A stretch of 64,000 nucleotides of DNA from Mycobacterium barrassiae (GTDB taxonomy: Bacteria > Actinomycetota > Actinomycetes > Mycobacteriales > Mycobacteriaceae), in contig NZ_JACKUK010000012.1 of NCBI RefSeq assembly GCF_025822765.1, forward strand, positions 62,001-126,000. Direction: 5' to 3'. Below the pieces are notes generated by a model. That model made no database searches and was not told the DNA's origin. It saw nothing but the letters and a program-made list of their open reading frames with translations. The stretch's first letter is position 1. The number at the start of each line of letters is the position of its first letter. A program made the position numbers and the translations under genes. Below are positions 8,325 through 16,509 of this stretch, piece after piece.

Positions 8325-10112
8325 GTGACGTACGACACGATCATCAGAAACGGCCGCTGGTTCGACGGCACCGGCGCCCCGTCGGCCATCCGCAACATCG
8401 GCATCCGCGATGGTCACGTCGTTGCCATATCGCCGGACGAGCTCGATCAGACCGGCTGCCCACGAATCATCGATGCGACGGGCCAATGGGTCCTGCCCGG
8501 AATGCTCGACATCCACACCCACTACGACGTGGAGGTGCTCGTCGGGCCTGCGCTGACGGAGTCGCTGCGCCACGGCGTGACGACGGTGATGCTCGGCTCG
8601 TGCTCGCTGTCCACCGTGCATGTCGACGGAGTGGATGCCGGCGACATCTTCGGACGCGTCGAAGCCATCCCTCGTGAACACGTGATCGGCGCGATCGACG
8701 AGCACAAGACCTGGTCGAACTGCGAGGAGTACATCGCCGCGCTGGAGGCACGTCCGCTCGGGCCCAACGTGGCGGCGTTCATCGGCCACTCCGATATGCG
8801 CGCCGCGACCATGGGCCTCGACCGCGCCACCCAGAAGCGGCAACGACCGACCAGAAGCGAACAGGCCCAGATGGAGAAGTGGCTCGACGAGGCACTACGG
8901 GCCGGGTTCGTCGGAATGTCCTCTCAGCAACTGCTTTTCGACAAGCTCGACGGAGAGGTCTGCCGGTCCCGTACGTTGCCGTCGACCTACGCCAAGGCGC
9001 GCGAACTGCGTCGACTGAAGTCCAAACTGCGGCGCGCGGGACGGGTCCTGCAGTCCGGTCCCGACATCCAGATCCCGCTGAATCTCGGCTCCCAGGTGTT
9101 CCAGTCGCTCGGCATCTTCCGCAACCCCCTGAAGACCAGCCTGCTGTCGGCGGCCGACGTCAAGTCGAATCCGTATGCGATCAAAATGCTTGGCCCACTG
9201 GCCCGGTTGGTCAACCGGCTCGGCGGCAACTTCCGCTGGCAGCACCTGCCGGTGCCGTTCGAGGTCTACGCCGACGGCATCGATCTGGTGGTCTTCGAGG
9301 AGTTCGGTGCGGGTGCCGCGGCGTTGCACCTGCGCGACGAGGTCGAGCGCAACGAGCTACTCCGCGATGAGGTGTATCGCAGGCAGTTCCGCAAGCAGTA
9401 CGAGAGCAAGTTCGGCGTGCGGGTGTGGCAGCGCGACTTCTTCGACGCCGAGATCGTCGGCTGCCCAGACGAATCGGTGGTCGGCAAGTCGTTCGGGCAA
9501 GTGGGTCTCGACCGCGGCCTGCACCCCGTCGACGCGTTCCTGGACCTGGTGGTCGAACACGGCAGGGCGCTGCGCTGGCGTACGACGATCTCCAATCACC
9601 GTCCCGAGGTGCTCAAGAAGCTGGACCGCGACCCCGGCATCCAGATGGGCTTCTCCGACGCGGGCGCCCATCTGCGCAACATGGCGTTCTACAACATGGG
9701 CCTGCGCCTCCTGCGCCATGTGCACCAGTCACAGCAGACCGGTCGGCCCTTCATGACCGTCGAGCAGGCGGTCCACCGGCTCACCGGTGAACTTGCCGAC
9801 TGGTATCGCCTCGACGCCGGACACCTCCGCGTCGGCGACCGTGCCGATGTCGTCGTCCTCGATCCCGAGCGGCTGGACCAATCGCTGGACGAGTACGCCG
9901 AGGCGCCCGTCGCGCAGTACGGCGGCCTCTCCCGAATGGTCAACCGCAACGACGCCACGGTGCGTGCGGTGTTCGTCGCCGGCGGACCGGTGTTCCTCGA
10001 CGGCGAGGCGACCGGCGTCGTCGGCACCCGACGCACCGGAAGGTTCCTGCGGGCCTCGCACAAGGCGCCGGCCCAGGCCACTCGAGGATCGGAGTTGTCA
10101 AGTGTCAGTTGA
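8325..10112 (+). CDS. Amidohydrolase, D-aminoacylase/N-acyl-D-amino-acid deacylase type
   Basis: A metal-dependent TIM-barrel amidohydrolase of about 595 aa. It starts with the family's beta-sandwich strand (TYDTIIRNGRWFDGTGAP) and has the metal-binding DIHTHYD motif. A long central region follows, then GFSDAGAHLRNM and GHLRVGDRADVVVLDPE, the usual C-terminal strand. The true start is GTG 8325 (or 8322) because the homology begins there; the open frame reaches back to 8178 inside the SDR gene. It hydrolyses amide bonds of N-acylated amino acids or related cyclic amides, exact substrate unknown. Its end overlaps the next gene by 11 bp, indicating coupling. Confidence 0.85.
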   Translation: MTYDTIIRNGRWFDGTGAPSAIRNIGIRDGHVVAISPDELDQTGCPRIIDATGQWVLPGMLDIHTHYDVEVLVGPALTESLRHGVTTVMLGSCSLSTVHVDGVDAGDIFGRVEAIPREHVIGAIDEHKTWSNCEEYIAALEARPLGPNVAAFIGHSDMRAATMGLDRATQKRQRPTRSEQAQMEKWLDEALRAGFVGMSSQQLLFDKLDGEVCRSRTLPSTYAKARELRRLKSKLRRAGRVLQSGPDIQIPLNLGSQVFQSLGIFRNPLKTSLLSAADVKSNPYAIKMLGPLARLVNRLGGNFRWQHLPVPFEVYADGIDLVVFEEFGAGAAALHLRDEVERNELLRDEVYRRQFRKQYESKFGVRVWQRDFFDAEIVGCPDESVVGKSFGQVGLDRGLHPVDAFLDLVVEHGRALRWRTTISNHRPEVLKKLDRDPGIQMGFSDAGAHLRNMAFYNMGLRLLRHVHQSQQTGRPFMTVEQAVHRLTGELADWYRLDAGHLRVGDRADVVVLDPERLDQSLDEYAEAPVAQYGGLSRMVNRNDATVRAVFVAGGPVFLDGEATGVVGTRRTGRFLRASHKAPAQATRGSELSSVS

Positions 10113-10545
10113 GGATACGGTGCTGGGCATGTGGAAGGCCCTGTCGGCGCGGGACTGGGACTCGGTGAAGACATACCTCGCTGACGACTGCATCTATTGC
10201 GATATGCCGCTGGGGCCTGCACTTTCCACTCGCGGGCCGGACGACATCATCGCAAAACTCAGGTTCGGGCTGGAACCGCTGGCATCGTATGAGAATCACG
10301 ACGGCGTACTGGTGAGCAACGGCGACGACGTGCTGTACGAACACTCCGAGACGTGGAAGTGGAAAAGTGGCGAAGAGGCTCTGTTGAGGTTCGTCACGGT
10401 GCACAAGGTCGCCGGCGACAAGATCTCCGTGTGGAAGGACTACTGGGACATGAGCGGGCTGACCAACACCGCGCCCGCGACCTGGCTCGAAGAGATCACC
10501 GCCGCGTACACCATCCCGATGTTCGACGCCACCGGTCTGATCTGA
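10102..10545 (+). CDS. NTF2-fold protein, limonene-1,2-epoxide hydrolase type
   Basis: A 147-aa protein of the SnoaL/NTF2 fold. The pattern of an N-terminal helix pair (MWKALSARDWDSVKTYLADDCIYCDMP) and a curved sheet ending in KISVWKDYWDM, with buried Asp, Arg and Trp residues, matches the limonene-1,2-epoxide hydrolase group. These enzymes open epoxides with water. It starts at GTG 10102, overlapping the amidohydrolase stop by 11 bp, so both are co-translated. Chemistry is predicted from fold only; a binding or isomerase role cannot be excluded. Confidence 0.75.
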   Translation: MSVEDTVLGMWKALSARDWDSVKTYLADDCIYCDMPLGPALSTRGPDDIIAKLRFGLEPLASYENHDGVLVSNGDDVLYEHSETWKWKSGEEALLRFVTVHKVAGDKISVWKDYWDMSGLTNTAPATWLEEITAAYTIPMFDATGLI

Positions 10546-10546
10546 C

Positions 10547-11668
10547 TCAGTCGAGCGAGTAGACGCGCCTGGCGTTGTCGCGGGCGATCAGGTCGACCAC
10601 CCGGATCGCATCGGCCTCGCTCCATTCGTCCGCGTCGACGAATCCCTGCAGCACCTCCCGGATTCCGTTGCGCCACAGGCGCGCTCCGAGGTAGTGCAAC
10701 TCGGCCGGGCCGAAACCGTCCGAGGAATAGACGATCTTGCGGAACGGCGCCATCTCCAGCAGGCGGCCGATGAACGGCGACGACCGCGCGCCGAGATAGT
10801 TGATCGTCAGCCCACCGTCGAGGTACACGTTGTTGAACGCCTGCGCCAGATAACCCGCCTCACGCTCGTATGGGTAGCAGTGCAACAACATGATCGGCAC
10901 ATCGCCGGTGCGGCGTAGGAAGTCCAGGAGGTAGAGCGGGTTGGTGGTGTGCAGATCGCAGTCGCGATCACCGAAGCCGACGTGGAACTGCAGCGGTTTA
11001 CCCAGCCGCAGCGCCTGATACAGGCCGAACCGCAACAGCACCCGGTCGGTCAGGCGGGACTGCCCGCTGTCCCGCCATCTGGCCGCGGCCTCGGCGACTT
11101 CGGCCGCGGTGGGCTCTGAGAGTTCACCGGCGAACCCGCCCCGGTATGCGAGGACCGACTTGGTGGCGACCGCCGTCGCCGCGTGCTCGTGCAGGATCTC
11201 GCTGAACGCCGACGCGTAATCACCGGATGCCTGGACGGCCTGTTCGGCCACCGACTCGAGACGGACGATCTCGTGCACCCGGCCGGCCGACAACTCGGTC
11301 ATCGCCTCGAGATCGCCCACCCCGGTGGCGAACCCGGTGTCCACCAGCCAGTCGGTCACATTCGCCGACGACAGAAACAGTCGGGCCAGGTCGGCCTCGG
11401 AGTGTTCACTGCGGGTCCGCCAGTAGGCGTCGGCATCGGCGTGGCGCGGCAGTCCCAGCAGGGGCGCGCAGTCGGCCCTGACGGCGAAGCCGAGTTGCGT
11501 ATCGAACGCCGTATCGAAGTCGGCGAGAGGTTCGACGTTGGCCTCGTTGAGAAGATTCTCGAACCGGGAACGCTCAATGGATCGCAGCAGGCACCCGTGC
11601 ACGTGGTGGTCGACCAGGGCCACCGTTTCGATGTGCTCGGCCAGCGCCGACAACGTCATACGTGTCAA
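10547..11668 (-). CDS. FluG-N-type amidohydrolase (Rv1879 orthologue)
   Basis: A 373-aa TIM-barrel amidohydrolase with an early VDHHVHG metal-binding motif, a second His in LQFHVGFGDRD, another in LLHCYPY and a late Asp in VYSSDGFG. It matches the amidohydrolase half of fungal FluG, whose other half is a glutamine-synthetase-like domain. Here that partner is the next upstream gene, which overlaps by 4 bp. Coupling plus the fusion in fungi suggests the two enzymes act on the same gamma-glutamyl or amine substrate. Position and length correspond to M. tuberculosis Rv1879 (synteny from memory). It ends 2 bp from the convergent NTF2-fold gene. Confidence 0.85.
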   Translation of the reverse strand: MTRMTLSALAEHIETVALVDHHVHGCLLRSIERSRFENLLNEANVEPLADFDTAFDTQLGFAVRADCAPLLGLPRHADADAYWRTRSEHSEADLARLFLSSANVTDWLVDTGFATGVGDLEAMTELSAGRVHEIVRLESVAEQAVQASGDYASAFSEILHEHAATAVATKSVLAYRGGFAGELSEPTAAEVAEAAARWRDSGQSRLTDRVLLRFGLYQALRLGKPLQFHVGFGDRDCDLHTTNPLYLLDFLRRTGDVPIMLLHCYPYEREAGYLAQAFNNVYLDGGLTINYLGARSSPFIGRLLEMAPFRKIVYSSDGFGPAELHYLGARLWRNGIREVLQGFVDADEWSEADAIRVVDLIARDNARRVYSLD

Positions 11669-13035
11669 ACACTCCAGGCCAGCCGGAACTTCTCCGCCAG
11701 CTCATCGGGCTTCAGATCGCCGTAGTTCTGCGCCTCGTACCGCCGCACCGCGACGACGGCGTCGACCGCATCGTCGCCGAGAATTCCTCGCAGCAAGGCT
11801 GATTGATCGAGCGTATCGATGGCGTCGGTCTGCTCCTGCGCCAGCAGCGTGATCCCGGACTCCGCCCGCTGGGCGTCGGTGAGTGAGGCGGGATCGACGG
11901 TGACCTCCGGCGGCAAGGTCAGGTTGCGTTCGATGCCGTCGAGCGCGAGCCCGAGCATCGCGGCCGTCGCCAGATAGGGGTTCGCTGACGGGTCGATCAC
12001 CTTGACCTCGACGTTGGCACCTTGTGGATTGCTGGGTCCGCCGATCAGGAACCGCACTGCGGCTTCCCGGTTTTCGGTACCCCAGCAGACGTATGCGCCC
12101 GACCAGTGTCCCGGCTGCATGCGCAGCCCGGACAGCACCGAACCACACAGGATGCCCTGCGCCTCGGGCAGACCCGCCAGCAGTCCGGCCACCGCCGACT
12201 CCCCCTCCGGCGTCATCCCCGCTACCCCCTGGCCATCCGAGAACAGCGGGACGTCACCGCGCTTCATCGAGAAGTGTTGGTGGGAACCGGATCCGACACT
12301 GCCTGCGAACGGCACAGGCGAGAGGCTGACCCGCAGCCCGTACCGTCGCGCGACCCGGCCGATGATGATGCGTATCAGGACCAGGGAGTCGGCCGCCGCG
12401 ACCGGTGACTGCGGGGCCAGCGAGATCTCGAACTGATTCCTGCCGTACTCGGGATGAAACTGTTCGATCATGACGCCGGAACTCGTCGCGGCATTGGTGA
12501 CGTCGCGGACGAACCCCTCGAACTCGAGCACTCCCGCAAGCCCGTACTGCGCCCACAAATGCGAGGGCAGTTCGCTACCGTCGGGCCCGACGAGAACGAA
12601 CTCCATCTCGTGCCCGACCACGGCCTCGATGCCGGCCTCCGAAAGCCGGTCGTCGACTCGCTGCAGGACGCCCCTGCTGCAGTACGGGTCCGGTGAGCCG
12701 TCCTGATTGAAGAAAGCGCCCGGCGCCCAACACAATCCGTCGCCGAGAATGCGCAACGCACCGAGATCGATGCGTATCCGCTGGTCGCCGACGACGCCGA
12801 TCGCATCGCCGAACACGATGCCCGTTTGGTCGATGGCGAAGACGTGGAAGACGGGGCTGGCGCCGAGTCCGGGATCGGCGAAGGCGCTCATCCGTCGCAA
12901 CGGAACGGTTTTGGCATGGGTCAGACCCGCCGAATTCACCACGGTGCCGATCAACGTGACGACACCGTCGGCCTCGAGCTGGGCGATGGCGGCTGCGGCG
13001 AGAGGTTTGGCGGCCCGCGATCTCATAGCCGCCAT
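11665..13035 (-). CDS. glnA3: Glutamine-synthetase-like enzyme GlnA3
   Basis: A 456-aa protein of the glutamine synthetase fold, with an N-terminal beta-grasp region (about 15-110), the metal-binding EMEFVL strand, GSGSHQHFSM for the ammonia/ATP site and the NREAAVRF adenine-loop region. The neighbourhood matches M. tuberculosis glnA3 (Rv1878). Streptomyces GlnA3 is a gamma-glutamylpolyamine synthetase rather than a true glutamine synthetase, so a role in amine or polyamine use is likely. The Tyr adenylylation signature of the main enzyme is not obvious. It is translationally coupled (4-bp overlap) to the FluG-N-type amidohydrolase. Confidence 0.88.
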   Translation of the reverse strand: MAAMRSRAAKPLAAAAIAQLEADGVVTLIGTVVNSAGLTHAKTVPLRRMSAFADPGLGASPVFHVFAIDQTGIVFGDAIGVVGDQRIRIDLGALRILGDGLCWAPGAFFNQDGSPDPYCSRGVLQRVDDRLSEAGIEAVVGHEMEFVLVGPDGSELPSHLWAQYGLAGVLEFEGFVRDVTNAATSSGVMIEQFHPEYGRNQFEISLAPQSPVAAADSLVLIRIIIGRVARRYGLRVSLSPVPFAGSVGSGSHQHFSMKRGDVPLFSDGQGVAGMTPEGESAVAGLLAGLPEAQGILCGSVLSGLRMQPGHWSGAYVCWGTENREAAVRFLIGGPSNPQGANVEVKVIDPSANPYLATAAMLGLALDGIERNLTLPPEVTVDPASLTDAQRAESGITLLAQEQTDAIDTLDQSALLRGILGDDAVDAVVAVRRYEAQNYGDLKPDELAEKFRLAWSV

Positions 13036-13056
13036 TGTGCGCGGTGTCGCGCCGGA

Positions 13057-13539
13057 CTACAGCGTGATCTTGCAGGTTTGGCCGATGTCCAGCGTCCGCA
13101 GCATCCGGCCCATGCCGAGCCACATCGCACAGGACAGCGCGAGGTCGGTCAGCAGTTCGTCGTCGAAATGCTCGCTACAGCGCGCCCAGAAGTCCTCGTC
13201 ATCACGCAGCCCGGTGTGGTCATTGGCGAAGCGTTCGGCGAACTCGGCGGCGATCCGCTCCTGTTCGCTGTAGCCCGGCCAGCTCCGCCATTCCGCGGCA
13301 TGGTCGTAGAGGTCCTCATCGACACCCGCGGCGAGGCCCTCGGAATCGCGGGTGTTCTGGCACACGACGCATTCGTTGTCGAGCGCGATGACCATCCGGG
13401 CCAGCTCACGGACCCGCATCGGCAGGCGGTTCTTGTTGTAGACCGCGTGCGTGAATCCGGCCATCGCGACGCCGATGTCAGGCGATTTCACCACCCAGGC
13501 TGCGGCGTCATCGTCGGCAAAGGGTCCAATTCGGCTCAT
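13057..13539 (-). CDS. AhpD-like / carboxymuconolactone decarboxylase family protein
   Basis: A 160-aa all-helical protein of the CMD/AhpD family, with the redox pair CVVC in NECVVCQNT and downstream helices SEQERIAAEFAERFA. Such proteins act as peroxidase partners or decarboxylases. The start is ATG 13539; the open frame extends upstream but the homology begins with MSRIGPF. A perfect KstR-type operator (13570-13583) lies about 30 bp upstream, suggesting control by the cholesterol-catabolism repressor. It precedes glnA3 in the same direction with a 21-bp gap. Confidence 0.8.
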   Translation of the reverse strand: MSRIGPFADDDAAAWVVKSPDIGVAMAGFTHAVYNKNRLPMRVRELARMVIALDNECVVCQNTRDSEGLAAGVDEDLYDHAAEWRSWPGYSEQERIAAEFAERFANDHTGLRDDEDFWARCSEHFDDELLTDLALSCAMWLGMGRMLRTLDIGQTCKITL

Positions 13540-13569
13540 GACGGCATCGTACGCCCGGAATCGGCGAAT

Positions 13570-13583
13570 TGGAACACGTTCTA
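13570..13583 (-). promoter_or_regulatory. KstR-type operator before AhpD-like gene
   Basis: The site TGGAACACGTTCTA fits the published KstR consensus TNNAACNNGTTNNA at every fixed position. It lies 31-44 bp upstream of the ATG at 13539 and overlaps the stop codon of the upstream MFS gene. KstR is the TetR-family repressor of sterol-ring and side-chain catabolism genes in mycobacteria. Confidence 0.7.
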
Positions 13584-15647
13584 GTTTTTGCCCGAACGGG
13601 CGGTGACCAGCTCTCCGCGGTCCTCCATCCAGCCCCGTTGCACCAGCATCCGGTGCACGATGCGCTCGAGCGCGGCCTCCACCTGCAGCCGGTCGGGCCG
13701 GCCGTCGAACGCCGAGGACGCGGCCAATTTGTCGACGATGCGTCCGACGATCAGCGCGGAGATGGCGTCGACCTGTTTCCTTCCGGACTGGGTGAGCCAC
13801 AGCCGGTCTCCGGTCCGCAGTGCGAGTCCGCTTGCGACCAGACTGTCGAATGTCGGCTCGAGGACCTCGTACGGCACCCGCAGCCGCTCGGCGATGTCGG
13901 TCAGGGTGGCCGACCCGAACACCTGGTTCTGGCGGTAGATCTGCAGCAGCGCCCACATCTGGGTGACGTCGAGTCGGCATTCGGGAAGTTGGGCGAGACT
14001 GCGTAGTCGAAGATCCGGCGAGTCGCGGAAGATCCGCCCGATGGCCACTTCGAGGATCTTCTCGGGCGACTCGGTGCTCGGCATGCCGAAGCCCTCGCCG
14101 AGGTCGGTCGCCGACACCGTTTCGATTTCACGCAGCCGCACCTCTTTGAGGAAGAGCGAGACGATGAATCCGACGATGGCTACGGGTACCCCGCACAGAA
14201 ACACCGTGCCGAGCGAATCCGCGTAGGCATCGACGATGGGTGCGGCCATCTCCGGGGACAGCGCATGCAATGCCTGTGGCGAGTCCGCCGCACGAGCCGG
14301 CGCCCCGCTGGCCATCAGAGCCGACGGGATCCGGCTGGCGAGGAAGTTGGCGAACAGCGAGCCGAAGATCGCTGCGCCGAAGGAACTTCCGATGGTCCGG
14401 AAGAAGGTGACACCCGACGTCGCGACGCCGAGATCGGCGAAGGTCGACGTGTTTTGGACCACCAGGATCAGCACCTGCATGCACAGGCCGATCCCGGCAC
14501 CCAGGATGAACAGGTACACCGACTGCTGCCACACCGGTGTAGCGGCGCCCATCTGGGACAGCAGAAGGAAACCGAGCGCCATGGTGGCGGTGCCCACGAC
14601 GGGGAACACCTTGTACCGACCGGTGTGGCCGACGATGTTGCCGCTTCCGATGGAGGTGATGAGCATCCCGGCGACCATGGGCAGGGTGCGCATGCCCGAT
14701 TCGGTTGCCGAGACACCGTTGACGAACTGCATGAAGGTGGGCAGGAACGTCAGGGCACCCAGCATCGCGAATCCGACGATGAAGCCGAGGATGCAGCACA
14801 CCGTGAACACCGGGCTTCCGAACAACCGGATCGGCAGAATCGGCTCCGCGGCACGGGATTCCACCCATACGAAGACCGCCAACGCGACGGCGGACCCGGC
14901 GAACAGCGCGATGATGATCGGCGACGACCAGGCGTATGTGCTGCCGCCCCAACTGGTGGCCAGCGTCAGACCCGAGGCGGCGAGGCCGATGAACAGGATG
15001 CCGGCGTAGTCGATCACCGGCTTGGCGGTCCTGGCCAGCGACGGGATGGCCATGGCGCCGACGACGAGCACCAGAACCCCGATCGGAACGTTGATCCAGA
15101 ACGCCCATCGCCAGGTCAGGTGGTCGGTGAAGAACCCGCCGAGCAGCGGGCCGATGACCGTGGTGACTCCGAACACCGCGCCGAGCGCACCCTGATAGCG
15201 ACCGCGCTCGCGCAGCGGGATGACCTCGCCGATGACCGCCATCGCGGTGACCATCATCGCGCCGCCGCCGACGCCCTGCAGTGCGCGCGAGGCCACCAGC
15301 ATCGTCATCGATCCGGCTATTCCGCACAGCACCGAGCCGGCGAGGAAGAACAGGATCGCCGCACAGAAAACGGCCTTGCGGCCGAACAGGTCGCCGAGCT
15401 TGCCGACGATCGCGGTGACGATCGTGGAGGCCAGCAGATAGCTGGTCACCACCCACGACTGGTGGCCTGCTCCCCCGAGGTCCGCGACGACGGTCGGCAG
15501 GGCGGTGGCGACGATCGTCTGATCCAATGCCGCCAACAGCATGCCGAGCAGCACCGCAACGAAGATGATGTTGCGGCGCCGAAGGCTGATCAGCGCGTTG
15601 GGCGATTCGTGATCCGCGGCGGGGGCGTCGGTTGGCGCGGTCGTCAT
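13581..15647 (-). CDS. DHA2-family MFS multidrug transporter with C-terminal winged-helix domain
   Basis: A 688-aa drug:proton antiporter of the 14-helix EmrB/QacA group, with motif A (GKLGDLFGRK) and the TM1 motif LDQTIVATALPTVV. Helices occupy about 28-510. Beyond them, some 170 residues form a soluble C-terminal domain whose central part (VTQMWALLQIYRQ, TLTDIAERLRVPYEVLEP, LWLTQSGRKQVD) reads like a MarR-type winged helix. M. tuberculosis Rv1877 has the same length and neighbours. Two inverted repeats lie just upstream (15666-15701). The role of the fused regulator-like domain, sensing or gating, is unknown. Confidence 0.9.
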   Translation of the reverse strand: MTTAPTDAPAADHESPNALISLRRRNIIFVAVLLGMLLAALDQTIVATALPTVVADLGGAGHQSWVVTSYLLASTIVTAIVGKLGDLFGRKAVFCAAILFFLAGSVLCGIAGSMTMLVASRALQGVGGGAMMVTAMAVIGEVIPLRERGRYQGALGAVFGVTTVIGPLLGGFFTDHLTWRWAFWINVPIGVLVLVVGAMAIPSLARTAKPVIDYAGILFIGLAASGLTLATSWGGSTYAWSSPIIIALFAGSAVALAVFVWVESRAAEPILPIRLFGSPVFTVCCILGFIVGFAMLGALTFLPTFMQFVNGVSATESGMRTLPMVAGMLITSIGSGNIVGHTGRYKVFPVVGTATMALGFLLLSQMGAATPVWQQSVYLFILGAGIGLCMQVLILVVQNTSTFADLGVATSGVTFFRTIGSSFGAAIFGSLFANFLASRIPSALMASGAPARAADSPQALHALSPEMAAPIVDAYADSLGTVFLCGVPVAIVGFIVSLFLKEVRLREIETVSATDLGEGFGMPSTESPEKILEVAIGRIFRDSPDLRLRSLAQLPECRLDVTQMWALLQIYRQNQVFGSATLTDIAERLRVPYEVLEPTFDSLVASGLALRTGDRLWLTQSGRKQVDAISALIVGRIVDKLAASSAFDGRPDRLQVEAALERIVHRMLVQRGWMEDRGELVTARSGKN

Positions 15648-15665
15648 ACCTACCTTCCGTTTGGC

Positions 15666-15701
15666 GTGGTGACAGGCTCACCACACCTATCGTTAGATAG
15701 G
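15666..15701 (-). promoter_or_regulatory. Two adjacent inverted repeats upstream of MFS gene
   Basis: First repeat: GTGGTGA-N5-TCACCAC (15666-15684), perfect 7-bp arms. Second: CCTATC-GTTA-GATAGG (15686-15701), perfect 6-bp arms. They lie 19-54 bp upstream of the MFS start codon, where a repressor would act. A TAGCCT hexamer on the minus strand just beyond could be the -10. The regulator is unknown. Confidence 0.55.
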
Positions 15702-15780
15702 CTATGGAAGTTACATCACCGAGGAAGGGGTACCACGCGAAGCCGGTCGGGAAGCCGGTCGGCGTCCCGCGACTTCGGAG

Positions 15781-16266
15781 TTATGCGTGGCTGGGCGGCC
15801 TGGAAACGCACTGAGCCGAGTACAGCTCCGTGCCGAGCTTGTCCATCAACTCGAGCTGCGTCTCGAGGTAGTCGATGTGATCCTCTTCGTTGGCCAGGAT
15901 CTTCTCGAAGAGGTTCGCCGTGGTGGCGTCCTCCTTCTCGCGGCACATGATGATGCCGGGTTTCAGGCGGGCCAGCACCTCGTATTCGATCGCCAGGTCG
16001 GCCTCGAATTGTTCGCGCAGTGTCTGGCCGATTCGCAAAGAGAACAGCCGCTGATAGTTCGGTAGCCCGTCGAGGATCAGAATTCGATCGGTGATCGCCT
16101 CCGCGTGCTGCATTTCTTCAAACGACTCTTTGCGGGTGTATTCCGCGAGTTCGGTGAATCCCCAATTCGCCTGCATCTTCGAATGCAGAAAATACTGGTT
16201 AATGGCGGTGAGTTCGCTTGTCAATTGCTCGTTGAGCAATTTCAGAACGTCGGGATCCCCTTGCAT
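15781..16266 (-). CDS. bfrA: Bacterioferritin BfrA
   Basis: A 161-aa four-helix ferritin subunit that oxidises Fe(II) and stores it in a 24-mer shell. Ferroxidase ligands Glu18, Glu51 and His54 are present, with the second set in the NEEDHIDYLE helix, and the heme ligand Met52 follows Glu51. Length and sequence match mycobacterial BfrA (Rv1876). A TAGATT hexamer on the minus strand (16324-16329) may be its -10. Tandem IdeR boxes at 16454-16492 lie about 190-225 bp upstream, a position from which IdeR could activate, as it does for M. tuberculosis ferritin genes. The divergent gene pair includes Bfd, its expected electron donor. Confidence 0.95.
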   Translation of the reverse strand: MQGDPDVLKLLNEQLTSELTAINQYFLHSKMQANWGFTELAEYTRKESFEEMQHAEAITDRILILDGLPNYQRLFSLRIGQTLREQFEADLAIEYEVLARLKPGIIMCREKEDATTANLFEKILANEEDHIDYLETQLELMDKLGTELYSAQCVSRPPSHA

Positions 16267-16453
16267 CTTCGCTCCTAGGCACCTTGAGGCTGGGCAGGTG
16301 TGGCGTGCTGCAGTGCAGTACCCAATCTAGTCCAGAAAATGCCGAACGGCGCATCTTTCTTGTTGCGCGAGGCGCGTTTTCGGGTCGCCGGGGCGCGATC
16401 GCGTCAATCGCAGGACGCAGATCAGGCCCCTACTCTGGACTGCCTAGGCTAAG

Positions 16454-16472
16454 TAAGGTTAGACTGCGCTAA
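16454..16472 (+). promoter_or_regulatory. IdeR box 1
   Basis: A 19-bp site matching the iron-box consensus TTAGGTTAGGCTAACCTAA at 14 of 19 positions, with an intact left half (AAGGTTAG). It is 38 bp upstream of the ATG at 16510 and exactly 20 bp from box 2, which suits two stacked IdeR dimers. Confidence 0.65.
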
Positions 16473-16473
16473 C

Positions 16474-16492
16474 ACCTGCTAGCCTCACCTAA
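16474..16492 (+). promoter_or_regulatory. IdeR box 2
   Basis: A 19-bp site with the right half-site intact (ACCTAA end) and 12-13 of 19 consensus matches. It lies 17 bp before the ATG at 16510, where bound IdeR would block initiation under high iron. Together with box 1 it probably represses the 16510-17345 operon. Confidence 0.6.
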
Positions 16493-16509
16493 GGGACATG
16501 GAATAGGTA

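Noticed and set aside
12707-13584. Plus-strand genes antisense to glnA3 and the AhpD-like gene
   Set aside because: No domain, no plausible ribosome site; the minus-strand genes explain the region.
16444-16462. A third IdeR box overlapping box 1
   Set aside because: Only about 10 of 19 consensus positions match, outside the central TAGGCTAA core.
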